A stretch of 64,000 nucleotides of DNA from Alphaproteobacteria bacterium (GCA_020632795.1 JACKEV010000015.1:124001-188000), one strand, 5' to 3'. Shown: positions 16,172 through 25,197, numbered from the stretch's first letter. Numbers and translations are program-made. The notes: generated by a model not told the origin, from the sequence alone.

Positions 16172-17152
16172 TCAGCGGGTCTCGTCCCAGGCCAGCCGGG
16201 GCTTGAGGCCCACCCGCCGGGCGGCCTCGGCGAAGGCCTCGATGGCCTGCGGCGACAGGCGGCGCCCCTGGGCGAAGGGCTCGGTGCGCCCCTGGGCGGC
16301 CATCAGCATCGGCTCGGTCAGGCAGGCGTAGAGCTGGCGCAGGCCGTAGCCGGCGATGAGCTGGTAGGGGCGCCCGAACACCCCGCGCCGCAGGCCCGAG
16401 GGCAGCTCCACGGCCTCCCCGGCCAGGACCCGAACCCCCGGCGGGCGCGGGCCCGGCTTGAGGGTGGGGGGCAGCGCCACGTCCAGGAGCACCGTGTCGG
16501 GCTCCAGCGCCGAGGGCTCCAGGGTGCCGCCGGTGGTCGCCGCGCCGACGACGACCCGGTGGCCCCGCACCGCCTCCGGGTCGTCGGCGATGGGCACCCC
16601 CAGCTTCGCGGCCTGGCGCTCCAGCTTGCGCCCCTTGCCGCCGACGGTGACCTCGACGCCGGCCTCGACCAGCGCCTGCGCCAGGGCCTGCCCCACCGTG
16701 CCGCCGAAGCCCAGGACCGCCACCCGGCGCTCCCGGGTGCGCTCCAGCACCTCCAGGGTGTTGCCCAGCGCCGCCCAGGTGGTCGCCGCCGCCCCGGTGG
16801 TCACCGGGGGCGTCACCCGCTCCGCCAGCGCCGTGCCCCGCCCGGCCACCACCGCCAGCAGCGAGCCCAGGCCCACCGCGTCGGGGGCGGGGTCCTGGGC
16901 CTCGACCGCCCGAACCATCTGCTCCAGCGCGTCGTCCTGGTCGGTCAGGAGCTGCTCGGGCAGGCGCGGGATGGAGACGACCTCGCCGTTGACCATGCCC
17001 GGGATGCCCAGGCGGCACAGGCGCCCGGCGTGGGGGGACCGCAGGCGGTCGAGGCGCCCTCGGACCAGGTCGGAGGCCTGGATGCGCAGCCCGATGACCC
17101 GCCCCTGCCAGGGCAGCAGCGGGTGGACCAGGAAGAGGAAGCGCGGGATCAC
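16172..17152 (-). CDS. Acyl-ACP reductase-like NAD(P)-dependent dehydrogenase
   Basis: The 326-residue protein matches the architecture of cyanobacterial long-chain acyl-[ACP] reductase (AAR), which makes fatty aldehydes from acyl-ACP. Shared features are TTGxxxTxxxxxNT mid-protein, a Rossmann motif VAVLGFGGTVGQALAQAL, DVALPP..., and GLRQLYACLTEPMLM. In the last of these, Cys (about residue 277) aligns with the catalytic acyl-thioester Cys of the Synechococcus enzyme. The alternative is a shikimate-dehydrogenase-like protein, but the Cys context and the ACP gene directly upstream (GTGA overlap) favour acyl-ACP reduction. It is the last gene of the ten-gene assembly-line operon. Activity and the fate of any aldehyde are inference. 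Confidence 0.72.
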   Translation of the reverse strand: MIPRFLFLVHPLLPWQGRVIGLRIQASDLVRGRLDRLRSPHAGRLCRLGIPGMVNGEVVSIPRLPEQLLTDQDDALEQMVRAVEAQDPAPDAVGLGSLLAVVAGRGTALAERVTPPVTTGAAATTWAALGNTLEVLERTRERRVAVLGFGGTVGQALAQALVEAGVEVTVGGKGRKLERQAAKLGVPIADDPEAVRGHRVVVGAATTGGTLEPSALEPDTVLLDVALPPTLKPGPRPPGVRVLAGEAVELPSGLRRGVFGRPYQLIAGYGLRQLYACLTEPMLMAAQGRTEPFAQGRRLSPQAIEAFAEAARRVGLKPRLAWDETR

Positions 17153-17583
17153 CCGGCGCTCTTCTCCTCGAGCAGGGTGGCCACGATGCGGTAGAAGGTG
17201 GCGACCCGGAACAAGGTGGGGATCTCAGAGGACTTGAAGCCCTCGGTGATCTCGCCCTCGGGGACCTCGGGCATGGCCTCGGCGAGCTTCTGGCAGCCCA
17301 GGGGGGTGAGGATGCCGTCCAGCTCGTAGACCTCGTTCTCGTCCAGGCCCGCGCGCGACTGGGCCTCGACCCCGCCGCGCGGGATCTTGATGTCGAAGGC
17401 CCGCTCCAGCCGGAAGACGATGTCGAGGAAGTCGAGGGACTCCGCGCCCAGGTCGTCGATGAGGCGGGCGTCCATCTCGACCTCGTCCTCGTCCAGGCCG
17501 AGGGCCTCGGCGATGGCGTCGCGGACCTTGGCGTAGATGTCCGGGTCGACGGGCTTGCCGTCAGGGGTCGTCGGCAGACTCAT
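17149..17583 (-). CDS. Long acyl carrier protein
   Basis: The 144-residue protein has an ACP four-helix core with the phosphopantetheine Ser49 in LGAESLDFLDIVFRLE and an acidic recognition helix. It is nearly twice as long as FAS AcpP. After the core come CQKLAEAMPEVPEG and a C-terminal helix (TLFRVATFYRIVATLLEEK). Long ACPs of this type occur in dedicated, non-housekeeping lipid clusters. The ATG at 17583 has GAGGAGG upstream. The gene follows an 86-base gap after the ketosynthase-like gene and may have extra initiation of its own, which would fit the need for excess ACP. Confidence 0.88.
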   Translation of the reverse strand: MSLPTTPDGKPVDPDIYAKVRDAIAEALGLDEDEVEMDARLIDDLGAESLDFLDIVFRLERAFDIKIPRGGVEAQSRAGLDENEVYELDGILTPLGCQKLAEAMPEVPEGEITEGFKSSEIPTLFRVATFYRIVATLLEEKSAG

Positions 17584-17669
17584 GGGTCGGTCCTCCTCAG
17601 GGCGGAGAACCGGTCGTAGCCCAAGGCTGTCCGGGCAGCCACAGACAGACGCTACAGGTTGAAATTTCT

Positions 17670-18482
17670 TCACATCTCCGGTTGGCCAACCCGCAGCGTG
17701 AGGCCCCCCGGGCCCGGGAATCCGCAGGCTTCGCCCCGGTACAACCGGCGAGCCAGGGCCACGACCAGGCCCGCGGCGCCCAGGTAGCCCAGCTCGGCCT
17801 CGTCAAGATCCGGCACGGGCGCCTCGCCGGGCGCGATGCACCAGCGGGGCTCCGGGCCCGCGGGCCGCAGCAGAAAGAAGGCCGCGCCCTCGCCGCCCCG
17901 GCGACCGCCCAGCAGCGGGTCCAGGCCCACCCAGGCGTCGGCGGCCCCGGCGACCACCACGTCGGCCCGCCCCTCGGCCACCGCCGCCCAGCCCTCGTAC
18001 AGGGCGTTGGCCCCGGAGGCGTCGCCGTCGCAGTAGTTGGCGTTCACGCCCTGGAAGTCGTGGCTGGCGCTGGCGAATCCCAGCACGTTGTTGGACAGGC
18101 CCTTCACCAGCCAGAGGGGGTGGATGAGCGGGTAGCCGGCCTCGGCGAAGCGGTCGACGTCGAGGCGACCGGCGTCGTCGGTGGCGATCTCCAGGGCGGG
18201 GACGATGTCGTCGAACTCGCCGCCCAGGGGGGTGGTGCCCACGAACATGCCCCGCCGGATGGGCGGGACCTCGTCCACCCCGCCCGCGTCCGAGAGGGCC
18301 ACGCGGATCGCGCTGACCCCGAGCCGCACCGAGCGGGACATGAGCTTGAGGTTCTTGCGGTTGCGGACGTAGGCCTTGGGGGAGAAGTCGGGCACCTCGC
18401 CCTTGCGGCCCCCCAGGGCCCCGGCCTCGCCGATGCCCGCCGGGCAGAACAGGCCGACGCCGGCCACCTCGACGGCCCTCAT
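17670..18482 (-). CDS. Shrunken ketosynthase-like protein, catalytic Cys replaced
   Basis: At 270 residues it is about two-thirds of a ketosynthase. The thiolase-fold N-domain is recognisable (VAGVGLFCPAG, then YEGWAAVAEGRADVVVAGAADAW). The nucleophile position in the normal TACASG motif reads GDASG, so the Cys is Asp154. The C-terminal domain is reduced, and the usual GHxxGAAG region survives only as GYLGAAGLVVALA with no His. It cannot condense by itself. By analogy with chain-length factors of type II PKS and the Ketoacyl-synt_2 proteins of aryl polyene clusters, it probably pairs with a full ketosynthase. The start overlaps fabD by four bases (ATGA). Confidence 0.8.
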   Translation of the reverse strand: MRAVEVAGVGLFCPAGIGEAGALGGRKGEVPDFSPKAYVRNRKNLKLMSRSVRLGVSAIRVALSDAGGVDEVPPIRRGMFVGTTPLGGEFDDIVPALEIATDDAGRLDVDRFAEAGYPLIHPLWLVKGLSNNVLGFASASHDFQGVNANYCDGDASGANALYEGWAAVAEGRADVVVAGAADAWVGLDPLLGGRRGGEGAAFFLLRPAGPEPRWCIAPGEAPVPDLDEAELGYLGAAGLVVALARRLYRGEACGFPGPGGLTLRVGQPEM

Positions 18483-19402
18483 GGCGCGCCCCCGAGCAGC
18501 GCGTCGAGGGCGCCCGCGCGGTCGACGCTGACCACGTCCAGCTTGCGGTCGGTCTTCTTGATGAGCCCGGCGAGGGTGCGCCCCGGGCCCACCTCCACGA
18601 AGCGAGCGACGCCGTCGGCGACCATGCGCCGCACGCTGTCCAGCCAGAGCACCGGCTGGTGGACCTGGGCGATGAGCGCGGCGCGGAGGCGGGCCGGGTC
18701 GGTGGTGGGGGTGGCGTCGACGTTGGGCAGCACCGGCACCCGGGGGGCCTGGAGCGGCACCGTGGCCAGCGCCCCGGCCAGCACGTCCGCGGCCGGCTTG
18801 AGCAGGGAGCAGTGGAAGGGCGCGGAGACCTTGAGCCGGGTGGCGCGGCACCCCTCGGCCTCGGCCGCCGCCATCAGAGCCTCCACCGCGGAGACCTGCC
18901 CAGCGACGACGACCTGCACGGGGCTGTTGACCGCCGCCAGCTCGACCACGCCGTCGACCGCGTCGCACAGCGCCCGGACCTGCTCGGGGGAGAGGCCCCG
19001 CAGCGCGGCCATCGTGCCCTCCCCCGGGGGCGCGGCGCCCTGCATCGCGCGGCCTCGGATGCGGACCAGCCGCACGGCGTCGGCGAAGCCCAGGGCCCCG
19101 GCGGCCACCAGCGCGCTGTACTCCCCCAGGGAGTGTCCGGCGACGAGGACGGGGGCGGGGGCCCCCCGGGCCTCCAGCTCGCGCAGCCAGGCCACCGACA
19201 CGGTCAGGATGGCCGGCTGGTTGTTCTCGGTGAGGGTGAGGGTGTCCTCGGGGCCCTGGTCGATGAGGGTGGAGAGGGGCTCACCCAGGGCCTCGTCCGC
19301 CTCGGCCAGCGTGGCCCGCGCCGCCTCGGAGGACGCCGCCAGCGCCCGCGCCATCCCGACGTACTGGCTGCCTTGTCCAGGGAATACACAGGCAATCGAC
19401 AT
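18479..19402 (-). CDS. fabD: Malonyl-CoA:ACP acyltransferase
   Basis: This 307-residue FabD-type enzyme has the N-terminal FPGQGSQ motif, the nucleophile Ser in GHSLGEYSAL, the malonate-binding Arg in RGRAMQ, and the catalytic His in SAPFHCSLL. It loads malonyl units onto the ACP that the condensing enzymes use. Its location inside an operon with two ketosynthases and a special ACP suggests a dedicated copy, though the housekeeping fabD could be this gene if no other exists in the genome. The start ATG at 19402 has only a weak upstream site. Confidence 0.93.
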   Translation of the reverse strand: MSIACVFPGQGSQYVGMARALAASSEAARATLAEADEALGEPLSTLIDQGPEDTLTLTENNQPAILTVSVAWLRELEARGAPAPVLVAGHSLGEYSALVAAGALGFADAVRLVRIRGRAMQGAAPPGEGTMAALRGLSPEQVRALCDAVDGVVELAAVNSPVQVVVAGQVSAVEALMAAAEAEGCRATRLKVSAPFHCSLLKPAADVLAGALATVPLQAPRVPVLPNVDATPTTDPARLRAALIAQVHQPVLWLDSVRRMVADGVARFVEVGPGRTLAGLIKKTDRKLDVVSVDRAGALDALLGGAP

Positions 19403-19434
19403 CTGCTGGCTCGCGCAAGGGGGGGCGCGAAACC

Positions 19435-20655
19435 TTAGCCGAACCCGGGAGCGGCCACAAGCAGGGTGCTGTTCTGCCCGCCGAAGCCGAAGCTGTTGCT
19501 GAGGATCAGCCCCGGCCGGTCCTCGCGGGGCCGGGCCTGGACCTCGACGTCGAGGCTGTCGGGCTGGCTGTGGCCCGCGGTGCCCGGGGTCCAGCCCCCA
19601 TGCACCGCCATCACGCAGGCCGCTGCCTCGACCGCGCCGGCCGCCGCGATGCAGTGCCCCACCGCGCCCTTGATGGAGGAGACGCGCACCCGGCGCCCGA
19701 ACAGCTCGGAGACCGCGTTGGCCTCGACGCCGTCGCCCAGGGGGGTGCCGGTGCCGTGGGCGTTGACGTGGTCGACCGCGTCGGGGGGCAGCCCGGCGTC
19801 GGCGAGGGCGCGCTGCATGGACAGGAACGCCCCTTTGCCCTCGGGGTGCGGCGCGGTGACGTTCCAGGCGTCCACCGAGGCCCCCGCCCCGGGGATCCAC
19901 GCCAGGATCTCCGCGCCGCGCGCCCGCGCCCGGGACTCCCGCTCCAGGATCATCACCGCGGCGCCCTCCCCGATGGAGAAGCCGTCACGGGTGCGGTCGA
20001 AGGGCCGGCAGCGGCTGGGGGAGAGCGCCCCCAGCACGATGAAGGAGAGGACCCCGAGGGGGTGCAGCATCGAGTCGTGGCCGCCGCAGACCGCGACGTC
20101 GACCTCGCCGCGCCGGATGGCCCAGGCGCCCTCGGCGATGGCGAGCGCGCCGGCCGCGCAGGCGGAGAAGGACGTGCGCGCCGGCCCCCCCGCCCCCAGC
20201 CGCCGGGCCACGGCCACGGTGACCCGCTCGGGCAGGTGCCGCCGCGGGGCCACCCGGGCGGGGCTATGGTCGCGGTAGATCGCCGCCCGGTCGAGCTGGC
20301 CGTCGGCGATGTGGGGGAAGGCGTCCTCGGCCAGCTCCTGCGGGGTGACCGAGCTGAGGCCCGTGCCCATCCACACCCCGGCCCGGGACAGGTCAGGCTC
20401 GCCGGCGTGGGCCCAGGCGTCCAGCGCGGCGGTGATGGCCAGCGCGGCCTTGCGGTCGTCCGGGAAGTCCGGGCAGTCCACCAAAGGCGCGTCGACCTCG
20501 GCGGCCACCCCGACGGGCAGCCCGGCGGGCGAGAAGGCGCGCACCGGCGCCAGGGCGCTGCGGCCCGCGCGCAGGCCGGCGGCGAGGGGCTCTGCCCCCC
20601 GGCCGAACGCGGTGAGCACCCCCAGGCCCGTGACGACGACCCGCTCAGCGCTCAC
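19435..20655 (-). CDS. Beta-ketoacyl-ACP synthase (second full KS of operon)
   Basis: The protein is a complete condensing enzyme of 406 residues with Cys166 in SFSACAAGALA, His300 in NAHGTGTPLGD and His334 in KGAVGHCIAAAG, the full Cys-His-His triad. It ends with ILSNSFGFGGQN, the KAS II-type C-terminal loop. It extends acyl-ACP with malonyl-ACP. The GTG start at 20655 lies 11 bases inside the end of the kinase gene, so the kinase and KS are translationally coupled. It is followed by fabD after 32 bases. Confidence 0.92.
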   Translation of the reverse strand: MSAERVVVTGLGVLTAFGRGAEPLAAGLRAGRSALAPVRAFSPAGLPVGVAAEVDAPLVDCPDFPDDRKAALAITAALDAWAHAGEPDLSRAGVWMGTGLSSVTPQELAEDAFPHIADGQLDRAAIYRDHSPARVAPRRHLPERVTVAVARRLGAGGPARTSFSACAAGALAIAEGAWAIRRGEVDVAVCGGHDSMLHPLGVLSFIVLGALSPSRCRPFDRTRDGFSIGEGAAVMILERESRARARGAEILAWIPGAGASVDAWNVTAPHPEGKGAFLSMQRALADAGLPPDAVDHVNAHGTGTPLGDGVEANAVSELFGRRVRVSSIKGAVGHCIAAAGAVEAAACVMAVHGGWTPGTAGHSQPDSLDVEVQARPREDRPGLILSNSFGFGGQNSTLLVAAPGFG

Positions 20656-23068
20656 ACTTGTTCTCGCCGTCCACGAAGCAGCGGTACGCCCCGGCGGTGA
20701 CGCCCTCGACGACGGCGGTGGCCCGCCCGCCCTTGTAGATGGCGGTGACCGAGCACTTCTCGGCGGACTCGACCTCGACGTAGGCGACGTCGACGCCGGA
20801 CACACGCTCGGCGCCGGTGCAGGTGACGTTGAGCTTCTTCATGCCCTCCATCTCGGCGCGGAAGGCGACGTGGGGGCCCGCGGGCGCCGTGGGGACGTCG
20901 GCCTCATCGGGCGGATCCTCGGGGGGGGCGGGGGCCTCGGGGGGGGCCTCGACGACCGCCGGGGTGCCCTGGATGGCCGCGCGGATGTCATCGCCGAAGA
21001 ACAGCACGCCCGCGCCGACGCAGGCGCCGGTGGCGACGGCGAAGACGCCGACGGCGATGGTCAGCAACAAACCGCCGCCCTTCGACTTGCGGGGGGCCGG
21101 GGCCGCGGGGGCCGGTGGCTCCTCGGGGGGCGGCCAGACCTGACGGGGGACGGGGTCGGCCTCGTCCTCGGCGATCATGCGGGCCAGCTCGTCGCCGTCC
21201 TGCATCGAGTCGATGGGCGCGAGGACGGTGGCGGCGTCCTCGTCGAAGTCCGGCTGGACCATCGTGGAGGCCAACCCGGGGTCGGGAAGCGGCGGCAGCG
21301 GGGGGGGCGGCGGGGCCGAAGACACCGCGGGAGGCGGCGGCGCAGCCTGGGGAGGGGGCGGCGGGGGCGGCGGCTCCGGCGGCGGCGCCGTGGGGGCCAG
21401 CTCCATGCGGGTGGGGACGTCGTCCCAGTCGTCGATGGAGGGGGCCAGCGGGGCCGGCGCGCCCTGAACCGGCGGTGGTGGCTCCAGATCCCGCAGGTTG
21501 AACGCGGACAGTCCGCCGGAGGGCTCCTCGTCGGCGGTCTCCACCCGGGTGGCGATCAGGTTCTCGTCGACGTCGTCGGTGAACAGGTCGCGGCCGGGGG
21601 TGGGCCGGGACGTGGGCGCCGGGGGCATGGTGTTCGCGCCCGCGGGGGCCGGGGGCATGGGCGGCGGGGGCGGCAGGTCGGGGGCGGCCAGGTTGGGGGC
21701 CTCGGCGGCCTGCTTGAGGTGGAAGGGCAGCGAGGGTGCGTCGATGCCCTCGGGCAGATCCGCCACCGCGGGGGTGATCGAAGGCTCGAAGTCGGGCTCG
21801 AAGTCGGGCCCGAAGTCGGGCTCGACCACCGCGCGAGGCGGGGGCGGTGCGGGCGGCGGAGGCGGTGCGGGCGGCGGGGGCCGGGCTGCCGGGGGAGCCG
21901 GCGGCGGCGGGCGGGCCGCTTGGGGGGCCGGCGGCGGGGGCGTGTCCCCCCGAGGGGCTGGCCGAAGCTCGTCGAGCGCCGCCTGGCGCAGGGCCTCCCA
22001 GCGGGGATCGGAGCGCGGGATGCTCGGCTCGTCAGAGGTGACCGGCGCGGCGGGGGCGCTGGTCTCCAGGGACACGGAGTCCTCGGAGAGGATCGTGTCG
22101 GTCATCGGGTTGGTGGGCCGGGGCTGGGCTTCCCACGCCCGCAGCAGGGGGGGCACGTTGACCTCGGCCCACTCCCGGAGGTCGCCCTCGCGGACCTTCC
22201 GCGCCAGGTCCCGGGTGGTCTGGAAGACGGCCTCGGCCGAGAGGCGCTCGGAAGGCTCGTAGGACAGGCATCGGGTCAGGAGCTGCTCGATCTCGCTCCC
22301 CAGCGGCCCCGGCACGAGGAGGGTGCCGCGCAGGAAGGACATGCGGTCGGCCAGGAAGCGGGCGTGCTTCTCCGGGCGGCCGCGGGCCTTGCCGAGCTTC
22401 TCCAGCACGAGCAACTCGAACACCGTCGCCCCCAGGGAGTAGATGTCGGAGGCCGGGGTCTCGGGCTCGAAGAACAGCCGCTCCGGCGGCATGTAGTCCA
22501 CCGAGCCGAACTGCAGCTCGCGGGTGTGGGACTCGCGGGACTCGAAGTCCGCCCGCGCCACGCCGAAGTCGAGGACCTTCACCTGGCCGGCTTCGTCGAC
22601 CATGATGTTGGAGGGCTTGATGTCCCGGTGGATGACCCGCAGGGGCTTCTCACCGGGGAAGGGCGGCCGGTTGTAGGCGGCGTCGAGGGCCGAGGAGACC
22701 TGGGCCATGATCTCCAGCGCGGCCCGGACCGGCACCGTGCCGCCGGCTTCGGCGATCTGCTGGATGATCCACTTGAGGTCGACGGCCTCGAGGTATTCCA
22801 TCACCACGGCGGCGCGGCCGTCGATCGAGGTCAGGTCGACCACGTCGACGATGCTGCGGTGGCGGAGCCAGCCGAGCAGGCGCGCCTCGTCCCGCATCCG
22901 GCGGGCGATCTCCTCGTTCTCGGACCAGCGTTGGTGGAGCAGCTTCACGGCGGCCAGCCGCGAGAAGCCATCAGCGTGCATGACCTTGGTCAGAAAGACG
23001 CTGCCGAAGCCTCCCGACGCGATCTCCCGGAGGAAGTGGAAGCGACGTGCGGTCTCACGGGTTGTCAA
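20645..23068 (-). CDS. Membrane-spanning Ser/Thr protein kinase with Pro-rich linker
   Basis: The protein is 807 residues. Residues 12-285 form a Hanks-type kinase domain: glycine loop SGGFGSV, Lys42 in AAVKLL, HRDIKPSN at 147-154 and DFG at 167-169, with APE replaced by PPE. A long linker (about 290-655) is extremely rich in Pro and acidic residues. One membrane helix spans about 663-692 (GGLLLTIAVGVFAVATG). The last 80 residues form a periplasmic beta domain with paired Cys residues (NVTCTG, AEKCSVTAIYKGG, YRCFVDGENKCER). The start is TTG at 23068. All catalytic residues are present. Its placement between condensing-enzyme genes with coding overlap suggests it senses or controls this pathway. 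Confidence 0.92.
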   Translation of the reverse strand: MTTRETARRFHFLREIASGGFGSVFLTKVMHADGFSRLAAVKLLHQRWSENEEIARRMRDEARLLGWLRHRSIVDVVDLTSIDGRAAVVMEYLEAVDLKWIIQQIAEAGGTVPVRAALEIMAQVSSALDAAYNRPPFPGEKPLRVIHRDIKPSNIMVDEAGQVKVLDFGVARADFESRESHTRELQFGSVDYMPPERLFFEPETPASDIYSLGATVFELLVLEKLGKARGRPEKHARFLADRMSFLRGTLLVPGPLGSEIEQLLTRCLSYEPSERLSAEAVFQTTRDLARKVREGDLREWAEVNVPPLLRAWEAQPRPTNPMTDTILSEDSVSLETSAPAAPVTSDEPSIPRSDPRWEALRQAALDELRPAPRGDTPPPPAPQAARPPPPAPPAARPPPPAPPPPPAPPPPRAVVEPDFGPDFEPDFEPSITPAVADLPEGIDAPSLPFHLKQAAEAPNLAAPDLPPPPPMPPAPAGANTMPPAPTSRPTPGRDLFTDDVDENLIATRVETADEEPSGGLSAFNLRDLEPPPPVQGAPAPLAPSIDDWDDVPTRMELAPTAPPPEPPPPPPPPQAAPPPPAVSSAPPPPPLPPLPDPGLASTMVQPDFDEDAATVLAPIDSMQDGDELARMIAEDEADPVPRQVWPPPEEPPAPAAPAPRKSKGGGLLLTIAVGVFAVATGACVGAGVLFFGDDIRAAIQGTPAVVEAPPEAPAPPEDPPDEADVPTAPAGPHVAFRAEMEGMKKLNVTCTGAERVSGVDVAYVEVESAEKCSVTAIYKGGRATAVVEGVTAGAYRCFVDGENKCER

Positions 23069-23101
23069 CGGCTGTCATCCTCTTTGCCGGCGGCCATCCT
23101 A

Positions 23102-24010
23102 TCACGGTGTGCGCGCGATGCCCGCCCGGGTGCCGTCATCGTCACGGGCGACCACCGGGCCGGGCCCGCCGAGGGCCAGAGCCAGCAGCCCATCGGCCAC
23201 ACCGCAGTCTCCGAGGCCGGCGTGGTGGGCCCAGCGGGTGGGATCCCCCGGGGCGTCCAGGCCCGCGCCCAGGTCGGCGAGGTGGAACAGCGCACCGGGG
23301 GCGCCGAGCGGCTCGATCCGCAGGACGATCGCGGCCTCCCCCGCAGGGCCCGGCTGCCTCAGCCGCGCCCGGTCCCGCACACTGCCGCCGTCGACGTGGC
23401 TGTCGGCCGCGCCCACGAGCGCCGCCGGGCAGCGCCCCTCGACCACCGCCCACAGCGCCGCCCGCAGCGCCGTGAGCCCGGCGGCGGGCCCGCCCGCGCA
23501 GGTGTCCCCGGTGCCCATCACCCCCAGGTTGATGGACACATGGGCCAGCACCATGTTGGGGAGGGTCTTGAGCGGCAGCAGCGGGGGGTAGAGGTCCCGG
23601 CCCGGCCCGGCCAGCAGCGCCGGAGAGAGCCGCCCGTCCACGCAGGCCGCGACCATGGCGGCGTCGGCCTCGCCGGTGTCGGGGGGCTCGCGCCGCACCC
23701 CGAAGAACAGGCCGAGCTGCTCCCGGTCGCCCGGCCAGTCCCCCAGCGCCCGCCCGGCGGCGGGGAGGACCAGCTCGGCGGCCCGCGGCAGCAGCTTGGC
23801 GTCCTTGCGCCGCACCAGCCAGCGCCGCAGCTCCTTGGGCGAGGGGCCCGGGACCCGTGCGCCGACCGCGTCCGGGAGGCCGGGCAGCCCCAGCGGCCCC
23901 ACGGCCGTGTCCCCCGCCGCGAGCCGGGCCGCGACCGCCGCGGGGTCGTCCCCCAGCGCGCAGACCAGGCCCACGCCGGTCACGGCGACCTGGGGGGTCA
24001 CGGGCTCCAT
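23102..24010 (-). CDS. Shrunken ketosynthase-like protein, Cys retained
   Basis: This 302-residue relative of ketosynthases keeps the N-domain start (VAVTGVGLVCALG) and a nucleophile-like Cys171 in GDTCAGGPAAGL. It has lost the HGTGT segment and has only a vestigial C-domain (LGDCGVADGLLALAL) with no active-site His. Decarboxylation of malonyl-ACP needs those His residues, so it is unlikely to be a normal condensing enzyme. It could be a heterodimer partner of the KS encoded immediately upstream, whose gene it overlaps by 13 bases. It is only distantly similar to the second such protein at 17670-18482. Confidence 0.78.
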   Translation of the reverse strand: MEPVTPQVAVTGVGLVCALGDDPAAVAARLAAGDTAVGPLGLPGLPDAVGARVPGPSPKELRRWLVRRKDAKLLPRAAELVLPAAGRALGDWPGDREQLGLFFGVRREPPDTGEADAAMVAACVDGRLSPALLAGPGRDLYPPLLPLKTLPNMVLAHVSINLGVMGTGDTCAGGPAAGLTALRAALWAVVEGRCPAALVGAADSHVDGGSVRDRARLRQPGPAGEAAIVLRIEPLGAPGALFHLADLGAGLDAPGDPTRWAHHAGLGDCGVADGLLALALGGPGPVVARDDDGTRAGIARTP

Positions 24011-25197
24011 CGGGAGAGCACCAGCGTGCCGTTGGAGCCCCCGAAGCCGAAGGCGTTGGTGAGGGCGTGGTCGACCCGCGCGCCCCGCGGCTGCTGGGCG
24101 ACGTGGTCCAGGTCGCACTCCGGGTCCGGGGCGTCGAGGTTGATGGTGGGCGGCAGCCGCTCCTCCTGGATGGCCAGGCCGGTGACGATGGCCTCGACGG
24201 CCCCGCAGGCGGCGACGAGGTGCCCCATCATCGACTTGGTGGAGGAGACCGCGGGCTGGTGCGCCCCGAAGGTGCGCTGAATGCCCCGGGTCTCGGAGAC
24301 GTCATTCATCGGGGTGGAGGTGCCGTGGGCGTTGATGTAGCCGATGGCCTCGGGCGGCAGCCCGGCGTCCTCCAAGGCCAGCGCCATCGCCTGGGCCGCC
24401 CCCCGCCCGTCCGGCGGCGAGTCGGTGATGCGGTAGGCGTTGCAGGAGCAGCCGAAGCCCGAGAGGGTCACCAGCGGGGTCACCCCCCGCGCCAGCGCGG
24501 CCGCCTCGTCCTCCAGGATCAGCACCCCCGCCCCCTCGCCCAGCACGAAGCCGTCGCGGCCCAGGTCGAAGGGCCGGGAGGCGCCCTTGGGGTCCTCGTT
24601 GCGGGTGGACAGCGCCCCCAGCAGGGAAAAGCCGGTGACCATGACCGGGTCGACCAGCACGTCCACCCCGCCGACGATCATCGCGTCGACCTCGCCCCGG
24701 CGCATGCGCAGGAGCCCCTCCCCCACCGCCTGGGACGACGAGGTGCAGGCCGTGGAGACGGTGGTCAGCGGGCCGCGGGCGCCCACCAGCCCGGCGATGG
24801 CCCGGGTGGGGGCCGAGGGCTCGGCGCGGCGCAGCTCGGCGAGGGTGGGCGCCTCGCTGTGGCGGTAGCGCCGGGCGATGACCTCCAGGGAGGGGCGGGC
24901 GGCCTCGGAGCCCATGCACACGCCGACGCGCTCGGGCGCGTAGGGCAGCGGGCCGGACATGCGCAGGGCCTCGTCCAGGGCCATGCGGGCGAGGAGCAGC
25001 TTGAAGTCGCCGCCGTCGCCGCCCAGGTGCAGCCCCACCTCGGCGGCGAAGGTCACCGGGAAGCGGGAGGCCGGGAAGCGCCGGATGAGGTCCACCCCGG
25101 AGCGGGCCTCCATCAACCCGGCCCAGGTCGAGGCCGCGTCGTTGCCCAGCGGGGTCACCATGCCCCAGCCGGTGACGACGACCCGGCGGGCGCTCAC
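23998..25197 (-). CDS. Beta-ketoacyl-ACP synthase II-like (first full KS)
   Basis: The 399-residue condensing enzyme has Cys151 in TVSTACTSSSQA, His291 in INAHGTSTPMND and His326 in TKSMMGHLVAACG. TACTSSS is unusual for FabF (normally TACASG), and together with NAHGTSTPMND it places the protein in a side branch of KAS II-type enzymes used in specialised clusters. The GTG start at 25197 overlaps the dehydratase stop (GTGA). It is followed immediately by the first shrunken KS-like gene, giving a KS/KS-like pair. Confidence 0.92.
   Translation of the reverse strand: MSARRVVVTGWGMVTPLGNDAASTWAGLMEARSGVDLIRRFPASRFPVTFAAEVGLHLGGDGGDFKLLLARMALDEALRMSGPLPYAPERVGVCMGSEAARPSLEVIARRYRHSEAPTLAELRRAEPSAPTRAIAGLVGARGPLTTVSTACTSSSQAVGEGLLRMRRGEVDAMIVGGVDVLVDPVMVTGFSLLGALSTRNEDPKGASRPFDLGRDGFVLGEGAGVLILEDEAAALARGVTPLVTLSGFGCSCNAYRITDSPPDGRGAAQAMALALEDAGLPPEAIGYINAHGTSTPMNDVSETRGIQRTFGAHQPAVSSTKSMMGHLVAACGAVEAIVTGLAIQEERLPPTINLDAPDPECDLDHVAQQPRGARVDHALTNAFGFGGSNGTLVLSRWSP

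Noticed and set aside
20309..24280. A 1323-codon open frame on the plus strand opposite the synthase operon
   Set aside because: It is rich in Gly, Arg and Ala-type repeats, lacks any domain, and runs antisense to well-supported enzymes. Such frames are common artefacts of very high GC.
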